A program made the translations under genes and the position numbers. Below the pieces are notes generated by a model. It saw only the letters and a list, made by a program, of their open reading frames with translations, was not told where the DNA came from and ran no database searches. A DNA stretch of 6,528 bases from Acidobacteriota bacterium (GTDB taxonomy: Bacteria; Acidobacteriota; UBA6911), in the NCBI GenBank assembly GCA_017860075.1, contig JAFNAH010000079.1, positions 1-6,528 of the forward strand, read 5' to 3'. Below are positions 1 through 6,120 of the stretch, in pieces. The first letter of the stretch is position 1; each line of letters opens with the position of its first letter.

Positions 1-569
1 AGCGACGAGAGCGCCATGATGATGAACGCGTTCGTCAGCACGATCACCAGCGAATAGCCCGCGATGGACGCCGGCACCCAGTAGTACTGCTGGATAAAAG
101 CGACATCGGATTCGAATGCGACCGCGAGCAAGAACAGCAGAAGGCCCGGCACCAGCGTAGGCAGCGCCAGGAAGAAGACCAGGACGCCGAGTTTGCCGAT
201 CATGTAGTCGCGGCGCGAGATCGGCTTGGAGAAGTAGATCTGGAGCGCATTTGCCTTGAGGTCGTTCGCAATCAGGCCCGCCCCGGCGTAAAGGGCGATG
301 ATGAAAGTGAAGAACATCTGCTGGGTCAGGAAGTCTTCGAAGAACTTGGCGTCGATCTTCAGGAAAGGCGTGCGCATGCTCACCATGGTCGCGATGTAGA
401 TCATGACGCCGCGGACCACGAACGGAATCGCCGAAAGAATCATCAGGAACAGGAATCGCTTCCGCCCGGTGAGCAGCTTTATCCCCTGCCGCGTGATGAC
501 CCACCAGCGGTAGGGGTGCGAGGTCCATTCGCCCCGCCAATGGCGGTAACTGATGTCATGAATTGGCAT
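1..569 (-). CDS. ABC-2 type transporter permease, N-terminal 189 residues (partial)
   Basis: This is the membrane subunit of an ABC exporter, running off the window at base 1. It starts at ATG 569-567 with the Shine-Dalgarno AGGAGAG at 580-574, and the reading frame is open to the window edge. About four hydrophobic segments are visible, near residues 38-62, 85-102, 127-151 and 166-189. Between the second and third is a cytoplasmic stretch around residues 101-125 (NDLKANALQIYFSKPISRRD). It matches the conserved ABC-2 pattern in which a short D-L-x-x-x-A-L-Q-x-Y-F-S-x-P motif precedes an RRDY sequence. The N-terminus (MPIHDISYRHW) is polar with no signal peptide. The start codon lies 14 bases inside the upstream ATPase gene, so the two are translationally coupled and should form one transporter. 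The substrate cannot be read from sequence. The C-terminal part is outside the window. Confidence 0.85.
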   Translation of the reverse strand, partial: MPIHDISYRHWRGEWTSHPYRWWVITRQGIKLLTGRKRFLFLMILSAIPFVVRGVMIYIATMVSMRTPFLKIDAKFFEDFLTQQMFFTFIIALYAGAGLIANDLKANALQIYFSKPISRRDYMIGKLGVLVFFLALPTLVPGLLLFLLAVAFESDVAFIQQYYWVPASIAGYSLVIVLTNAFIIMALSS

Positions 570-1479
570 CCGACTCTCCTATGACCTGGAGGAACACATC
601 CTCGAGCGACTGCTTCAGCGGCACGAGGTGGCGGATCTGCACGCGGCATTCCCGTGCGGCGTTCAATATGCCCCGGCTTCCGAAGCCGTCCGACATCTGG
701 ACCTTCAGGACGCCGTCGTCACCGGTCAGGCACCGGCACCCGAGGACGCGCAGCCGGTCGACGAAATTTTGGCCGTCCCCTTTCAGCCTCACCTCGAAGA
801 ACGCCCCCGCCCCGCGCTTGAGCTCGTCGATCTTCCCGGAGGCCAGCATCCGCCCCTTGTGAATCACCATCGCCTCGCGGCATACCCATTCGACGTCCGG
901 CAGCAGGTGCGACGACAGGATGACGTTGATCTGCTTCGAGGAGGAAATGTCGCGGATCAGGTCGAGCATCTCGATGCGGCCCCTGGGATCGAGGCCGTTG
1001 GTCGGCTCGTCGAGAAAGACCAGTTCGGGATCGTGGACGAGCGCCTGCGCGAGCTTGATCCGCTGCTTCATCCCGGTCGAGTAGGTCTCCAGGTTGCGGT
1101 AGCGCGCCTCGCCGAGCCCCACGTAGAACAACGTTTCGTGCGCCCGCTGCAGTGAGTCCTTCGGTTTCATCCCGGCCAGCTGTCCCGCGTAGGCCACGTA
1201 ACTGACCGCGTTCATGCCCGGGATGTGGCAGTCGTTCTCCGGCATGTAACCGATCTTCTGGCGGATGCCGAGCTGTTCTTTGCGGATGTCGCGCCCGAGC
1301 ACCCGCCCGCTGCCGGACACAGGCGTGATGAAGCCGAGAAGAGTCTTCAGCAGCGTCGTCTTTCCGGCACCGTTGGGCCCGAGCAGGCCGGCCGCGCCGC
1401 CGTCGAACTGCATGCTCACGTTGTCGAGAATCTTCTGGTCTCCGAACCTGACGCTGATGTTCTCGAGCTCGATGATCAA
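556..1479 (-). CDS. ABC transporter ATP-binding protein (ABC-2 exporter type)
   Basis: This is the ATPase that should power the permease encoded just downstream. Counting from the TTG start it has 307 residues: Walker A GPNGAGKTT at 34-42, a Q-loop region IGYMPEN at 77-82, a degenerate signature YSTGMKQR at 133-140, Walker B VFLDEP at 154-159 and the switch histidine H191 in SSHLL. The STGMKQR signature and the GYMPE Q-loop are typical of ABC-2 exporters rather than importers. Residues 225-300 form the usual C-terminal accessory domain, ending in a SLEDVFLQ motif common in this family. An ATG at 1542-1540 would add 21 residues, MFFTLNN and so on, but has no good ribosome site. TTG 1479-1477 follows AGGAGGAGG directly and begins the conserved fold (IIELENISVRFG), so I prefer it. 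Exported substrate unknown. Confidence 0.92.
   Translation of the reverse strand: MIIELENISVRFGDQKILDNVSMQFDGGAAGLLGPNGAGKTTLLKTLLGFITPVSGSGRVLGRDIRKEQLGIRQKIGYMPENDCHIPGMNAVSYVAYAGQLAGMKPKDSLQRAHETLFYVGLGEARYRNLETYSTGMKQRIKLAQALVHDPELVFLDEPTNGLDPRGRIEMLDLIRDISSSKQINVILSSHLLPDVEWVCREAMVIHKGRMLASGKIDELKRGAGAFFEVRLKGDGQNFVDRLRVLGCRCLTGDDGVLKVQMSDGFGSRGILNAARECRVQIRHLVPLKQSLEDVFLQVIGESDANS
574..580 (-). promoter_or_regulatory. Ribosome binding site of the ABC permease
   Basis: On the minus strand AGGAGAG ends 4 bases before ATG 569. It lies inside the last codons of the ATPase gene, supporting the chosen permease start and coupled translation. Confidence 0.75.
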
Positions 1480-1484
1480 TGGGC

Positions 1485-1493
1485 CCTCCTCCT
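1485..1493 (-). promoter_or_regulatory. Ribosome binding site deciding a TTG start
   Basis: The minus strand reads AGGAGGAGG, with 5 bases to the TTG at 1479-1477. This is a consensus anti-16S pairing site at good spacing. In the longer reading it would be translated as part of HQEEG, which is not part of the conserved ABC fold. It therefore argues for initiation at TTG. Confidence 0.8.
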
Positions 1494-1562
1494 GGTGTGG
1501 TAATACGAGCGGCGTGGGGGAATTGTTCAAGGTAAAGAACATATAGAGGGAGCGGGTTCCAA

Positions 1563-1608
1563 ATTTAAAATTTGAAATTTAAAATTTCAAATTTAAAATT
1601 CAAAATTC
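1563..1608. repeat. AT-rich heptad tandem array, palindromic
   Basis: Six full 7-base units lie head to tail: ATTTAAA 1563, ATTTGAA 1570, ATTTAAA 1577, ATTTCAA 1584, ATTTAAA 1591 and ATTCAAA 1598, then a partial ATTC at 1605. The 7-base period is unbroken. The array is also an inverted repeat centred on A1581: 13 bases on each side (1568-1580 and 1582-1594) pair perfectly, and after one mismatch five more pairs follow out to 1562/1600. It sits in the 155-base gap between two divergent genes, whose coding DNA is GC-rich. I saw no convincing promoter for either gene in this gap. Confidence 0.9.
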
Positions 1609-1634
1609 GCAGCGTGCGGAATAAAATCACCTGC

Positions 1635-1976
1635 ATGAAAGCTATCAGGATCGTGGGGCTGGCGCTTTGCCTCGGTGCCGTGTGCGGACTTTGCCTGGCA
1701 GTCGAAACGGACGTCTACCGGCTGCTCTCCGTCTCCGTCTCCGCCAAGATGATCCTCGTCGCACAGTCGGCCAGCAAGACGAAGTACCTCCTCGACGCAA
1801 CCTCCGCGAAACTTACCCTGGACGGCAAGCCGACCGAGTTCAACAACCTCTCCAACTACTCGATCATCCACGTGAAGTTCCAACTCGGGAAGAGCGAAAA
1901 GGACGGTGTCACCCTCGACGGCATCGCCTCGGAGATACGGATCCTGACCCCCGAGAATCCCCCGCCCCGGAAATAG
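1635..1976 (+). CDS. Small predicted secreted or periplasmic protein, unknown function
   Basis: This 113-residue protein begins with a clear Sec-type signal peptide: MKAIR, a hydrophobic core at about residues 6-21, and a likely cleavage after LCLA at 22/23. I see no lipobox. The mature part of about 91 residues is rich in alternating hydrophobic and polar positions, suggesting beta strands. Its pattern of TSAKLTLDGKPTEFNNL, then a hydrophobic strand, then DGIASEIRI, recalls the small beta-barrel repeat seen in DUF5666-like proteins; that resemblance is an inference from memory. The frame is open back to ATG 1572, but that extension (MKFKISNLKFKIR and so on) is translation of the heptad array, so I use M at 1635. 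The ribosome site is weak. It is followed on the same strand by the metallopeptidase after 138 bases, apparently with a separate promoter. Confidence 0.72.
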   Translation: MKAIRIVGLALCLGAVCGLCLAVETDVYRLLSVSVSAKMILVAQSASKTKYLLDATSAKLTLDGKPTEFNNLSNYSIIHVKFQLGKSEKDGVTLDGIASEIRILTPENPPPRK

Positions 1977-1979
1977 GCC

Positions 1980-2008
1980 TTCACATGGCGGGAACCGTTC
2001 ACTATAAT
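1980..2008 (+). promoter_or_regulatory. Predicted sigma70-type promoter of the metallopeptidase gene
   Basis: TTCACA at 1980-1985 (5 of 6 to TTGACA) is followed after exactly 17 bases by TATAAT at 2003-2008 (6 of 6). Transcription would begin near 2015, giving a leader of about 100 bases before ATG 2115. It starts 4 bases after the stop codon of the preceding gene. This is a motif match only, though a good one in GC-rich DNA. Confidence 0.6.
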
Positions 2009-2020
2009 CGAATAGGTTCC
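1991..2020. promoter_or_regulatory. Inverted repeat around the -10 box, candidate operator
   Basis: GGAACC at 1991-1996 pairs with GGTTCC at 2015-2020, and inside it TTC 1998-2000 pairs with GAA 2010-2012. The central 9 bases contain the TATAAT box. A dimeric repressor bound here would cover the -10 box and the start point. No T-tract follows, so it is not a terminator. No regulator gene is visible nearby. Confidence 0.4.
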
Positions 2021-2114
2021 CATTCGGGAGCTACCCCTCAACGGGTTTCGTGAAAGCCGGTAAATAACAATCTTGCAATAGTTTGTATGAGATCAATACT
2101 GCAGCCAGAAGTGT

Positions 2115-3164
2115 ATGACCCCCTCCTTCAGTAACTACGCGGACAACTGGGAGACCGAACGCTACGAACTCCTCAACACACGCGTTTGCGACCTGCAGTT
2201 CAACTTCCAGGATACGCTGTTAAACCGTTGTATTCAAAAACTTTACTCTGAACTTTCCGCCAAGAAGATCCAGTACCGGCCCCGCTACTACTTCACGTGC
2301 GGCGGCGACGAATGGGGTTGCACGGACCGGGTGCCGATCATAGGCATTCCATTCCACCTGGCGGACAGCCGCCTGACCCGCATAGAGCGGGAGATGGGGT
2401 ATACGTCCTACGACAAGTCCGACCTCATCCCCCTGCTCCGTCACGAGGCGGGACACGCCATCAATTACGCCTACGAGTTGTTCCGGACGGCGGAATGGGA
2501 AGAGATTTTCGGTAGCTTTGAGCGTACTTACCCGGCGAACTTCAAGTTTAAGTTTAACCCTCACAGCCGCAACTACGTGAAGAGCCAGGGGGAGCCGAGA
2601 TACTACGCCCAGGCTCACCCGGACGAGGATTTTGCGGAGACGTTCGCCGTCTGGCTGACTCCCCGCTCGAACTGGAGGACCGTCTACGAGAACTGGCCGG
2701 CGATACGGAAGCTCGAGTACGTCGAACGGGTGATGCGGCGCCTGCGGCACAAGAAACCGCCCATCCAGGCAGGCCCGCTTGATCAGCCCTATCACTCGAA
2801 GACCTACAAGCTGATCGAGTACTACGGTGAGAACATCGATGACTTCAAGGACAACGCGCTCGGCCTCTATGACGAAGAGCTGAGGCGCATATTCCCGGTC
2901 ATGCCCAACGGGGTAGACCACCGGATCCTCGCGAAGGATCTCATCCGGACAAACCGGCGCTTCCTCGTCGAGACGATCGCAGGCTGGACCGGCGCGCGGG
3001 AGAAGGTGGTGGCACCCGTGATCATCAAGTTCTACAGCCGTTCCCGCGACCTGGGACTCTACCTCCCGCAGGAGGAGGAGAGTTTCCGTCTGGCTTCGCT
3101 CACCGCATTGGGGACGACCGTGGTCATGAATTACCTCCACACGGGCCGCTACATCGCTGACTGA
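2115..3164 (+). CDS. Putative zinc-binding metallopeptidase (HEAGH type)
   Basis: This 349-residue protein carries LLRHEAGHAINY, with the zincin motif H110-E-A-G-H114, and a downstream H168-P-D-E-D-F-A-E-T-F-A segment at 168-178. There E171 or E175 could supply the third zinc ligand. This pairing of HExGH and a DxxxE(D)xAET segment about 60 residues later matches what I know of the putative zinc-binding metallopeptidase family (Peptidase_Mx type); E111 would be the catalytic base. There is no signal peptide or membrane segment, so it should be cytoplasmic. Residues 60-70 hold a small Cys pair (C62 and C69 in TCGGDEWGCTD). Residues 185-349 form a charged, apparently helical C-terminal region that I do not recognise. 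The start ATG 2115 has a weak upstream AGAAG. It seems to be a single-gene unit, bounded by its own promoter and by the hairpin after the stop. Substrate unknown. Confidence 0.75.
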   Translation: MTPSFSNYADNWETERYELLNTRVCDLQFNFQDTLLNRCIQKLYSELSAKKIQYRPRYYFTCGGDEWGCTDRVPIIGIPFHLADSRLTRIEREMGYTSYDKSDLIPLLRHEAGHAINYAYELFRTAEWEEIFGSFERTYPANFKFKFNPHSRNYVKSQGEPRYYAQAHPDEDFAETFAVWLTPRSNWRTVYENWPAIRKLEYVERVMRRLRHKKPPIQAGPLDQPYHSKTYKLIEYYGENIDDFKDNALGLYDEELRRIFPVMPNGVDHRILAKDLIRTNRRFLVETIAGWTGAREKVVAPVIIKFYSRSRDLGLYLPQEEESFRLASLTALGTTVVMNYLHTGRYIAD

Positions 3165-3174
3165 AATAGAAGAG

Positions 3175-3247
3175 TTTTGGGACACGGATGGACGCTGACA
3201 TACGCCGCCGTGGCCCGCGTGTGTCCGCGTTCATCCGCGTCCCAAAA
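3175..3247. repeat. Long convergent-gap hairpin, possible bidirectional terminator
   Basis: Arms 3175-3195 (TTTTGGGACACGG...) and 3227-3247 (...CGCGTCCCAAAA) pair at 20 of 21 positions, with one A-C mismatch and one G-U pair. After a 1x1 mismatch (3196/3226) a second stem, 3197-3205 with 3217-3225, pairs at all nine positions including one wobble, leaving an 11-base loop. The right arm contains the direct repeat TCCGCGT-TCA-TCCGCGT. It begins 10 bases after the metallopeptidase stop and ends 5 bases before the nuoN stop, filling the convergent gap. Neither side has a proper run of T, so classical intrinsic termination is uncertain. It may instead be a dispersed palindromic repeat doing that job. 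Confidence 0.85.
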
Positions 3248-3252
3248 TGTAC

Positions 3253-4743
3253 TTAGTTGCCTAGAAACAGTCCAACGGAGCCGGACGTGATCTTCTGGAC
3301 TTGATCCCAGAACAACATGAGACCAACTGTGGGAATGAGCATGACCCAGATCAGCGCCGTGCTGTCCCACGAGGCGTGGACCGGGGAAGTCTCATCGCCG
3401 CCGTCAATGACCATCGTCTTCATCACGCGCGCATAGTAGTAAACGGCCACGACGCTGTTGAGCGCGCCGATGACCGCGAACCACGCGAGGTCACGATTGA
3501 CGGCAGCCGCGAAGACGTACAGCTTGCCGAAAAATCCGGCCAGCGGCGGGATGCCCATCAGCGAAAGCAGGAAGACCGACATCGAGACCGAGAGGAACGG
3601 AGACCGGCGGTAGAAGCCGCGGTAGTCCTTCAGCTCGAAGCTCCCGGTGCGATTGTAGATCTCGATCACGATCATGAATGCACCGAGGTTCATGAAGAGG
3701 TAGGTGATCAGGTAGACCAGGACTGCCTGCAGGCCGTCCGACGTGAGAACGACGGCGCCCATCAGGATGTAGCCGGCGTGCGCGATCGAGGAATAGGCCA
3801 GCAGGCGCTTCATGTTCTCCTGCCGCAGCGCGGCGATATTGCCGAAGGTCATCGTGACGATCGACAGAACCATGACGATCGGCATCCAGTTGATCGAGGC
3901 GAAGGTGATCCAGGTGAGCCCCTGTCCTGCCTGGGACAGGCCGGTGAAAAAGAACCGGACCAGGATGGCGAAACCGGCGGCCTTCGGGGCCACGCTGAGG
4001 AACGCCGTGACCGGCGTCGGCGCGCCCGTGTAGACATCCGGGCACCAGAAGTGGAAAGGGACCGCGGCGATCTTGAACCCCAGCCCGGCCAGGATGAACA
4101 GGGTCGATACCAGGAGGATGAGCGAGTTCTCGCCCGGCGTGGCGGCTCCGGCAAGCGCGTGCCTGATGACGATCAGCTTGGTGCTTCCCGTTACGCCGAA
4201 CAGGAGCGTGATGCCGTAGAGCATGACGCCGGTGGAAACAGCGCCGAAAAGGAGGTACTTGAGCGAGGCCTCGTTGGACTGGCGGTCGTTGCGCAGGTAC
4301 CCGACCATGATGTAGCTGCCGACGGAGACCATTTCGAGCGACAGGAAAAGCATCAGCAGGTCGGTGCTCGAGGCCAGCAGGATCATGCCGAGGGTTACGC
4401 CGAGCAGCAGGGCGTAGAACTCGCCCAGGCCGCTCCCGGAGAGTTCCCGGGAGCCGGGCGCGGCGAGAACCACCAGAAGCGAGGCCAGGATCAGGAAAGC
4501 CTTGAAGAAGAGCGCCATGGGGTCCAGCGCCACCATGTCGGAGAACATGGTTCCCGGCGCGGCGCCGAACAACGGCAGCGTCAGCGCGAATGCCGCCGCC
4601 AGGCCGAGGACCGTCAGCGCAAACGTCACGGCTCTCCTCAGACGGCCGAACACGAGGTCCGCCACGATGACCAGGAGAAACGTGCCCGTGATCACGATCT
4701 CGGGGTAGAACTTGTGCAGATCTGCGATGATCTTCGGATCCAT
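3253..4743 (-). CDS. nuoN: NADH-quinone oxidoreductase subunit N
   Basis: This is an antiporter-like, proton-pumping membrane subunit of respiratory complex I. It has 496 residues, the usual length, and is hydrophobic throughout with about 14 membrane segments. The identity as NuoN rather than NuoL or NuoM rests on stretches such as EFYALLLGVTLGMILLASSTDLL (shown here by its key part ASSTDLLMLFLSLEM) and SNEASLKYLLFGAVSTG. Visible channel residues in expected places are E137 in LSLEM (TM5 glutamate), K224 in LGFKIAAVPFHFW, K254 in APKAAG and K407 in GFFGKLYVF. ATG 4743-4741 lies 3 bases after the nuoK stop, with AAGGG about 10 bases upstream. It is the last gene of the operon here; nuoL and nuoM do not precede it. 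Confidence 0.97.
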   Translation of the reverse strand: MDPKIIADLHKFYPEIVITGTFLLVIVADLVFGRLRRAVTFALTVLGLAAAFALTLPLFGAAPGTMFSDMVALDPMALFFKAFLILASLLVVLAAPGSRELSGSGLGEFYALLLGVTLGMILLASSTDLLMLFLSLEMVSVGSYIMVGYLRNDRQSNEASLKYLLFGAVSTGVMLYGITLLFGVTGSTKLIVIRHALAGAATPGENSLILLVSTLFILAGLGFKIAAVPFHFWCPDVYTGAPTPVTAFLSVAPKAAGFAILVRFFFTGLSQAGQGLTWITFASINWMPIVMVLSIVTMTFGNIAALRQENMKRLLAYSSIAHAGYILMGAVVLTSDGLQAVLVYLITYLFMNLGAFMIVIEIYNRTGSFELKDYRGFYRRSPFLSVSMSVFLLSLMGIPPLAGFFGKLYVFAAAVNRDLAWFAVIGALNSVVAVYYYARVMKTMVIDGGDETSPVHASWDSTALIWVMLIPTVGLMLFWDQVQKITSGSVGLFLGN

Positions 4744-4746
4744 TCC

Positions 4747-5052
4747 CTAACCCTTCAGCGTGTCCGCGCGGTCCAGGTTGACGGACCTGAGCATTCGGTA
4801 CATCGACAGGACGATCGCCAGCGCAACCGCGACTTCAGCCGCGGCGACGATGATCGTGAACACGGCGAAAACCTGCCCGTCGAGGTTGCCCGACGTGAAC
4901 CTGGAGAATGCGACCAGGTTGAGGTTCGCGGAGTTGAGGATCAGCTCGATGCCCATGAGGACGCTGACGGCATTCTTGCGCGTCAGGACGCACATGATGC
5001 CGAGCGAGAAGAGGGCGGCGCTTATAACCAGGTAATGAGTCAGTCCGATCAT
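4747..5052 (-). CDS. nuoK: NADH-quinone oxidoreductase subunit K
   Basis: This small complex I membrane subunit (101 residues, the family norm) has three transmembrane helices and lies next to NuoJ in the connecting region of the membrane arm. It carries the two conserved buried glutamates of the proton path, E36 in LMGIELILN and E73 in AAAEVAVALAI, and the family stretch LTRKNAVSVLMGIE. The start ATG 5052 overlaps the nuoJ stop in ATGA and is preceded by the strong Shine-Dalgarno AGGAGGAG at 5066-5059. The next gene downstream is nuoN after 3 bases, where nuoL would normally be. Confidence 0.97.
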   Translation of the reverse strand: MIGLTHYLVISAALFSLGIMCVLTRKNAVSVLMGIELILNSANLNLVAFSRFTSGNLDGQVFAVFTIIVAAAEVAVALAIVLSMYRMLRSVNLDRADTLKG

Positions 5053-5555
5053 TGCGCTCTCCTCCTGACGATCATCGCCGCACCGATCAACGCGATTAGC
5101 AGGAAGACGGAGGCCACCTCAAAGGGAAGGATGTACTCCCGCATGAACATCTTCCCTATTTCCGCCGTCGTCGGCTCCGGCGGGCGGACACCGCCGCTGA
5201 ACCAGGTTGCCCTGGTCATGGCCAGGAGCAGAACGCCGAAAACCGCGACGATCAGCAGCAGTGCCGGCACGAACTGAAAGGTCTCGGTCTTCAGGTCCAG
5301 GTTGTAGAGCTTGTGCGTCAGCATGACGCCGAACAGGAGCAGCACCAGGACGCCGCCTACATAGATGACCATCTGCGTCGCAGCCAGGAAATCCGCACCC
5401 AGGAACACGTAAAGAGCCGCAACGCCGAAGAACGTGAACAGCAGGCCGAAAATCGAGTAGATCAGGCTGCGCGAGAACACGACCACGGCGGCGGAGCCGA
5501 CGGTCAGCACGGCGAAAAAGTAAAAGAGGATTTGTGATACCAGATTGGCATTCAT
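5049..5555 (-). CDS. nuoJ: NADH-quinone oxidoreductase subunit J
   Basis: This complex I membrane subunit has 168 residues and five expected transmembrane helices. The signature is the conserved helix LGADFLAATQMVIYVGGVLV (residues 53-72), followed by LLLFGVMLT; this is the flexible helix that couples quinone chemistry to the pump. The C-terminus PFEVASVFLLIALIGAAMI is also typical. A less conserved loop (about 113-132, WFSGGVRPPEPTTAE) separates the last helices. It overlaps nuoK by 4 bases (ATGA) and starts 9 bases after the nuoI stop. The ribosome site is poor, so translation is probably coupled to nuoI. Confidence 0.97.
   Translation of the reverse strand: MNANLVSQILFYFFAVLTVGSAAVVVFSRSLIYSIFGLLFTFFGVAALYVFLGADFLAATQMVIYVGGVLVLLLFGVMLTHKLYNLDLKTETFQFVPALLLIVAVFGVLLLAMTRATWFSGGVRPPEPTTAEIGKMFMREYILPFEVASVFLLIALIGAAMIVRRRAQ
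5059..5066 (-). promoter_or_regulatory. Ribosome binding site of nuoK
   Basis: The minus strand reads AGGAGGAG ending 6 bases before ATG 5052. It lies in the last codons of nuoJ and is the strongest such site in the visible nuo genes, fitting high translation of a small hydrophobic subunit. Confidence 0.75.
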
Positions 5556-5564
5556 CGACGGAAA

Positions 5565-6062
5565 TCAGGCCTTCGGAGCTTCCGGCTCCTTCGCGGCAGG
5601 CTTCGCTGCCATCGGCCTGTCCACGGCATAGTGATAGATGTGATCCCTCTTGTCGTACACGGAGTACTCGTATTCCGGAGTCATGACGAGGCAGTGCGTC
5701 GGGCACGGAAACGTGCACAGCGCGCAATAGCAGCAGAGCGTCATGTCGATGTCGAAGACAAACGTGCGCAGCTTGATCGCGGTCCCGTCGGACGCGAAGA
5801 TCGCAGGCTCGTCCTTGCCGCGCTTCTCGGTCTGTATGTCGATGCAGTCCGTCGGGCAGACGCGCGCGCACTGGCCGCAGCCGATGCAATCCTCGATCTT
5901 GTTGAACAGCCTCATGCGGGAACGCTCGGGCAGCGTCGCCTTCTGCGTGGGGTATTGCAGGGTGTAGCCGTTGTTCGGCCGGAAAAAGTGCCGGAGCGTC
6001 ACCCACATCGAATGGAACGTCGTTGCCGTCCCGAGCCAAACGTCTTTGAAGTACTGTGCCAT
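5565..6062 (-). CDS. nuoI: NADH-quinone oxidoreductase subunit I (2x[4Fe-4S])
   Basis: This peripheral-arm subunit (165 residues) carries iron-sulfur clusters N6a and N6b, which pass electrons towards the quinone site. Two ferredoxin motifs are visible: C59-IG-C62-GQ-C65-ARV-C69-P and C110-CY-C113-AL-C116-TFP-C120-P. Extra cysteines at 73, 111 and 124 lie beside the clusters. The N-terminus (about 1-30) is an amphipathic membrane-anchoring stretch common in NuoI. The last 15 residues are a low-complexity Ala/Lys/Pro/Glu tail. ATG 6062 has no Shine-Dalgarno; instead the 10-base palindrome TAACTAGTTA lies 4-13 bases upstream. An internal ATG at residue 19 also lacks a good site, so I keep the full-length start, which matches the family. 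nuoJ follows after 9 bases; nuoH lies 234 bases upstream. Confidence 0.95.
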   Translation of the reverse strand: MAQYFKDVWLGTATTFHSMWVTLRHFFRPNNGYTLQYPTQKATLPERSRMRLFNKIEDCIGCGQCARVCPTDCIDIQTEKRGKDEPAIFASDGTAIKLRTFVFDIDMTLCCYCALCTFPCPTHCLVMTPEYEYSVYDKRDHIYHYAVDRPMAAKPAAKEPEAPKA

Positions 6063-6120
6063 ATTTAACTAGTTAGGTCATTACTGGCGGCATGTCATCT
6101 GCCCGTCATGGGTAAAAAAG

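Noticed and set aside
1572..1634. N-terminal extension of the small secreted protein starting at ATG 1572
   Set aside because: It translates the heptad array (MKFKISNLKFKIR) and would bury the signal peptide; the start at 1635 is more plausible.
1991..2018. ECF sigma promoter read from GGAACC and GGTT
   Set aside because: The spacing between the boxes (19 bases from GGAAC to GGTT) is too long for known ECF promoters, whereas the sigma70-type match is nearly perfect.
2073..2100. Alternative promoter TTGCAA-16-AATACT just before the metallopeptidase
   Set aside because: Both boxes match at only 4 of 6 positions and would leave almost no leader; the promoter at 1980 is much better.
2015..2114. 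Riboswitch in the roughly 100-base leader of the metallopeptidase
   Set aside because: Only short possible pairings were seen, and no motif of a known riboswitch class could be recognised by eye.
2220..3185. A 321-residue minus-strand frame opposite the metallopeptidase
   Set aside because: It shows no recognisable domain and starts within the hairpin region; the plus-strand frame has a coherent zincin motif.
3253..4743. Possibility that this gene is nuoL or nuoM
   Set aside because: Length and the ASSTDLLMLFLSLEM and SNEASLKYLLFGA blocks fit NuoN; NuoL would be longer with a C-terminal lateral helix.
3301..5277. A 658-residue open frame on the plus strand
   Set aside because: It lies antisense to nuoN, nuoK and part of nuoJ, and its product is a low-complexity mix of Arg, Glu, Asp, His and Gln, as expected for a shadow of GC-rich membrane-protein genes.
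5119..6039. A 306-residue minus-strand frame across nuoI and nuoJ
   Set aside because: It is an out-of-frame reading of two clearly identified genes, with Arg/Pro/Ala-rich composition.
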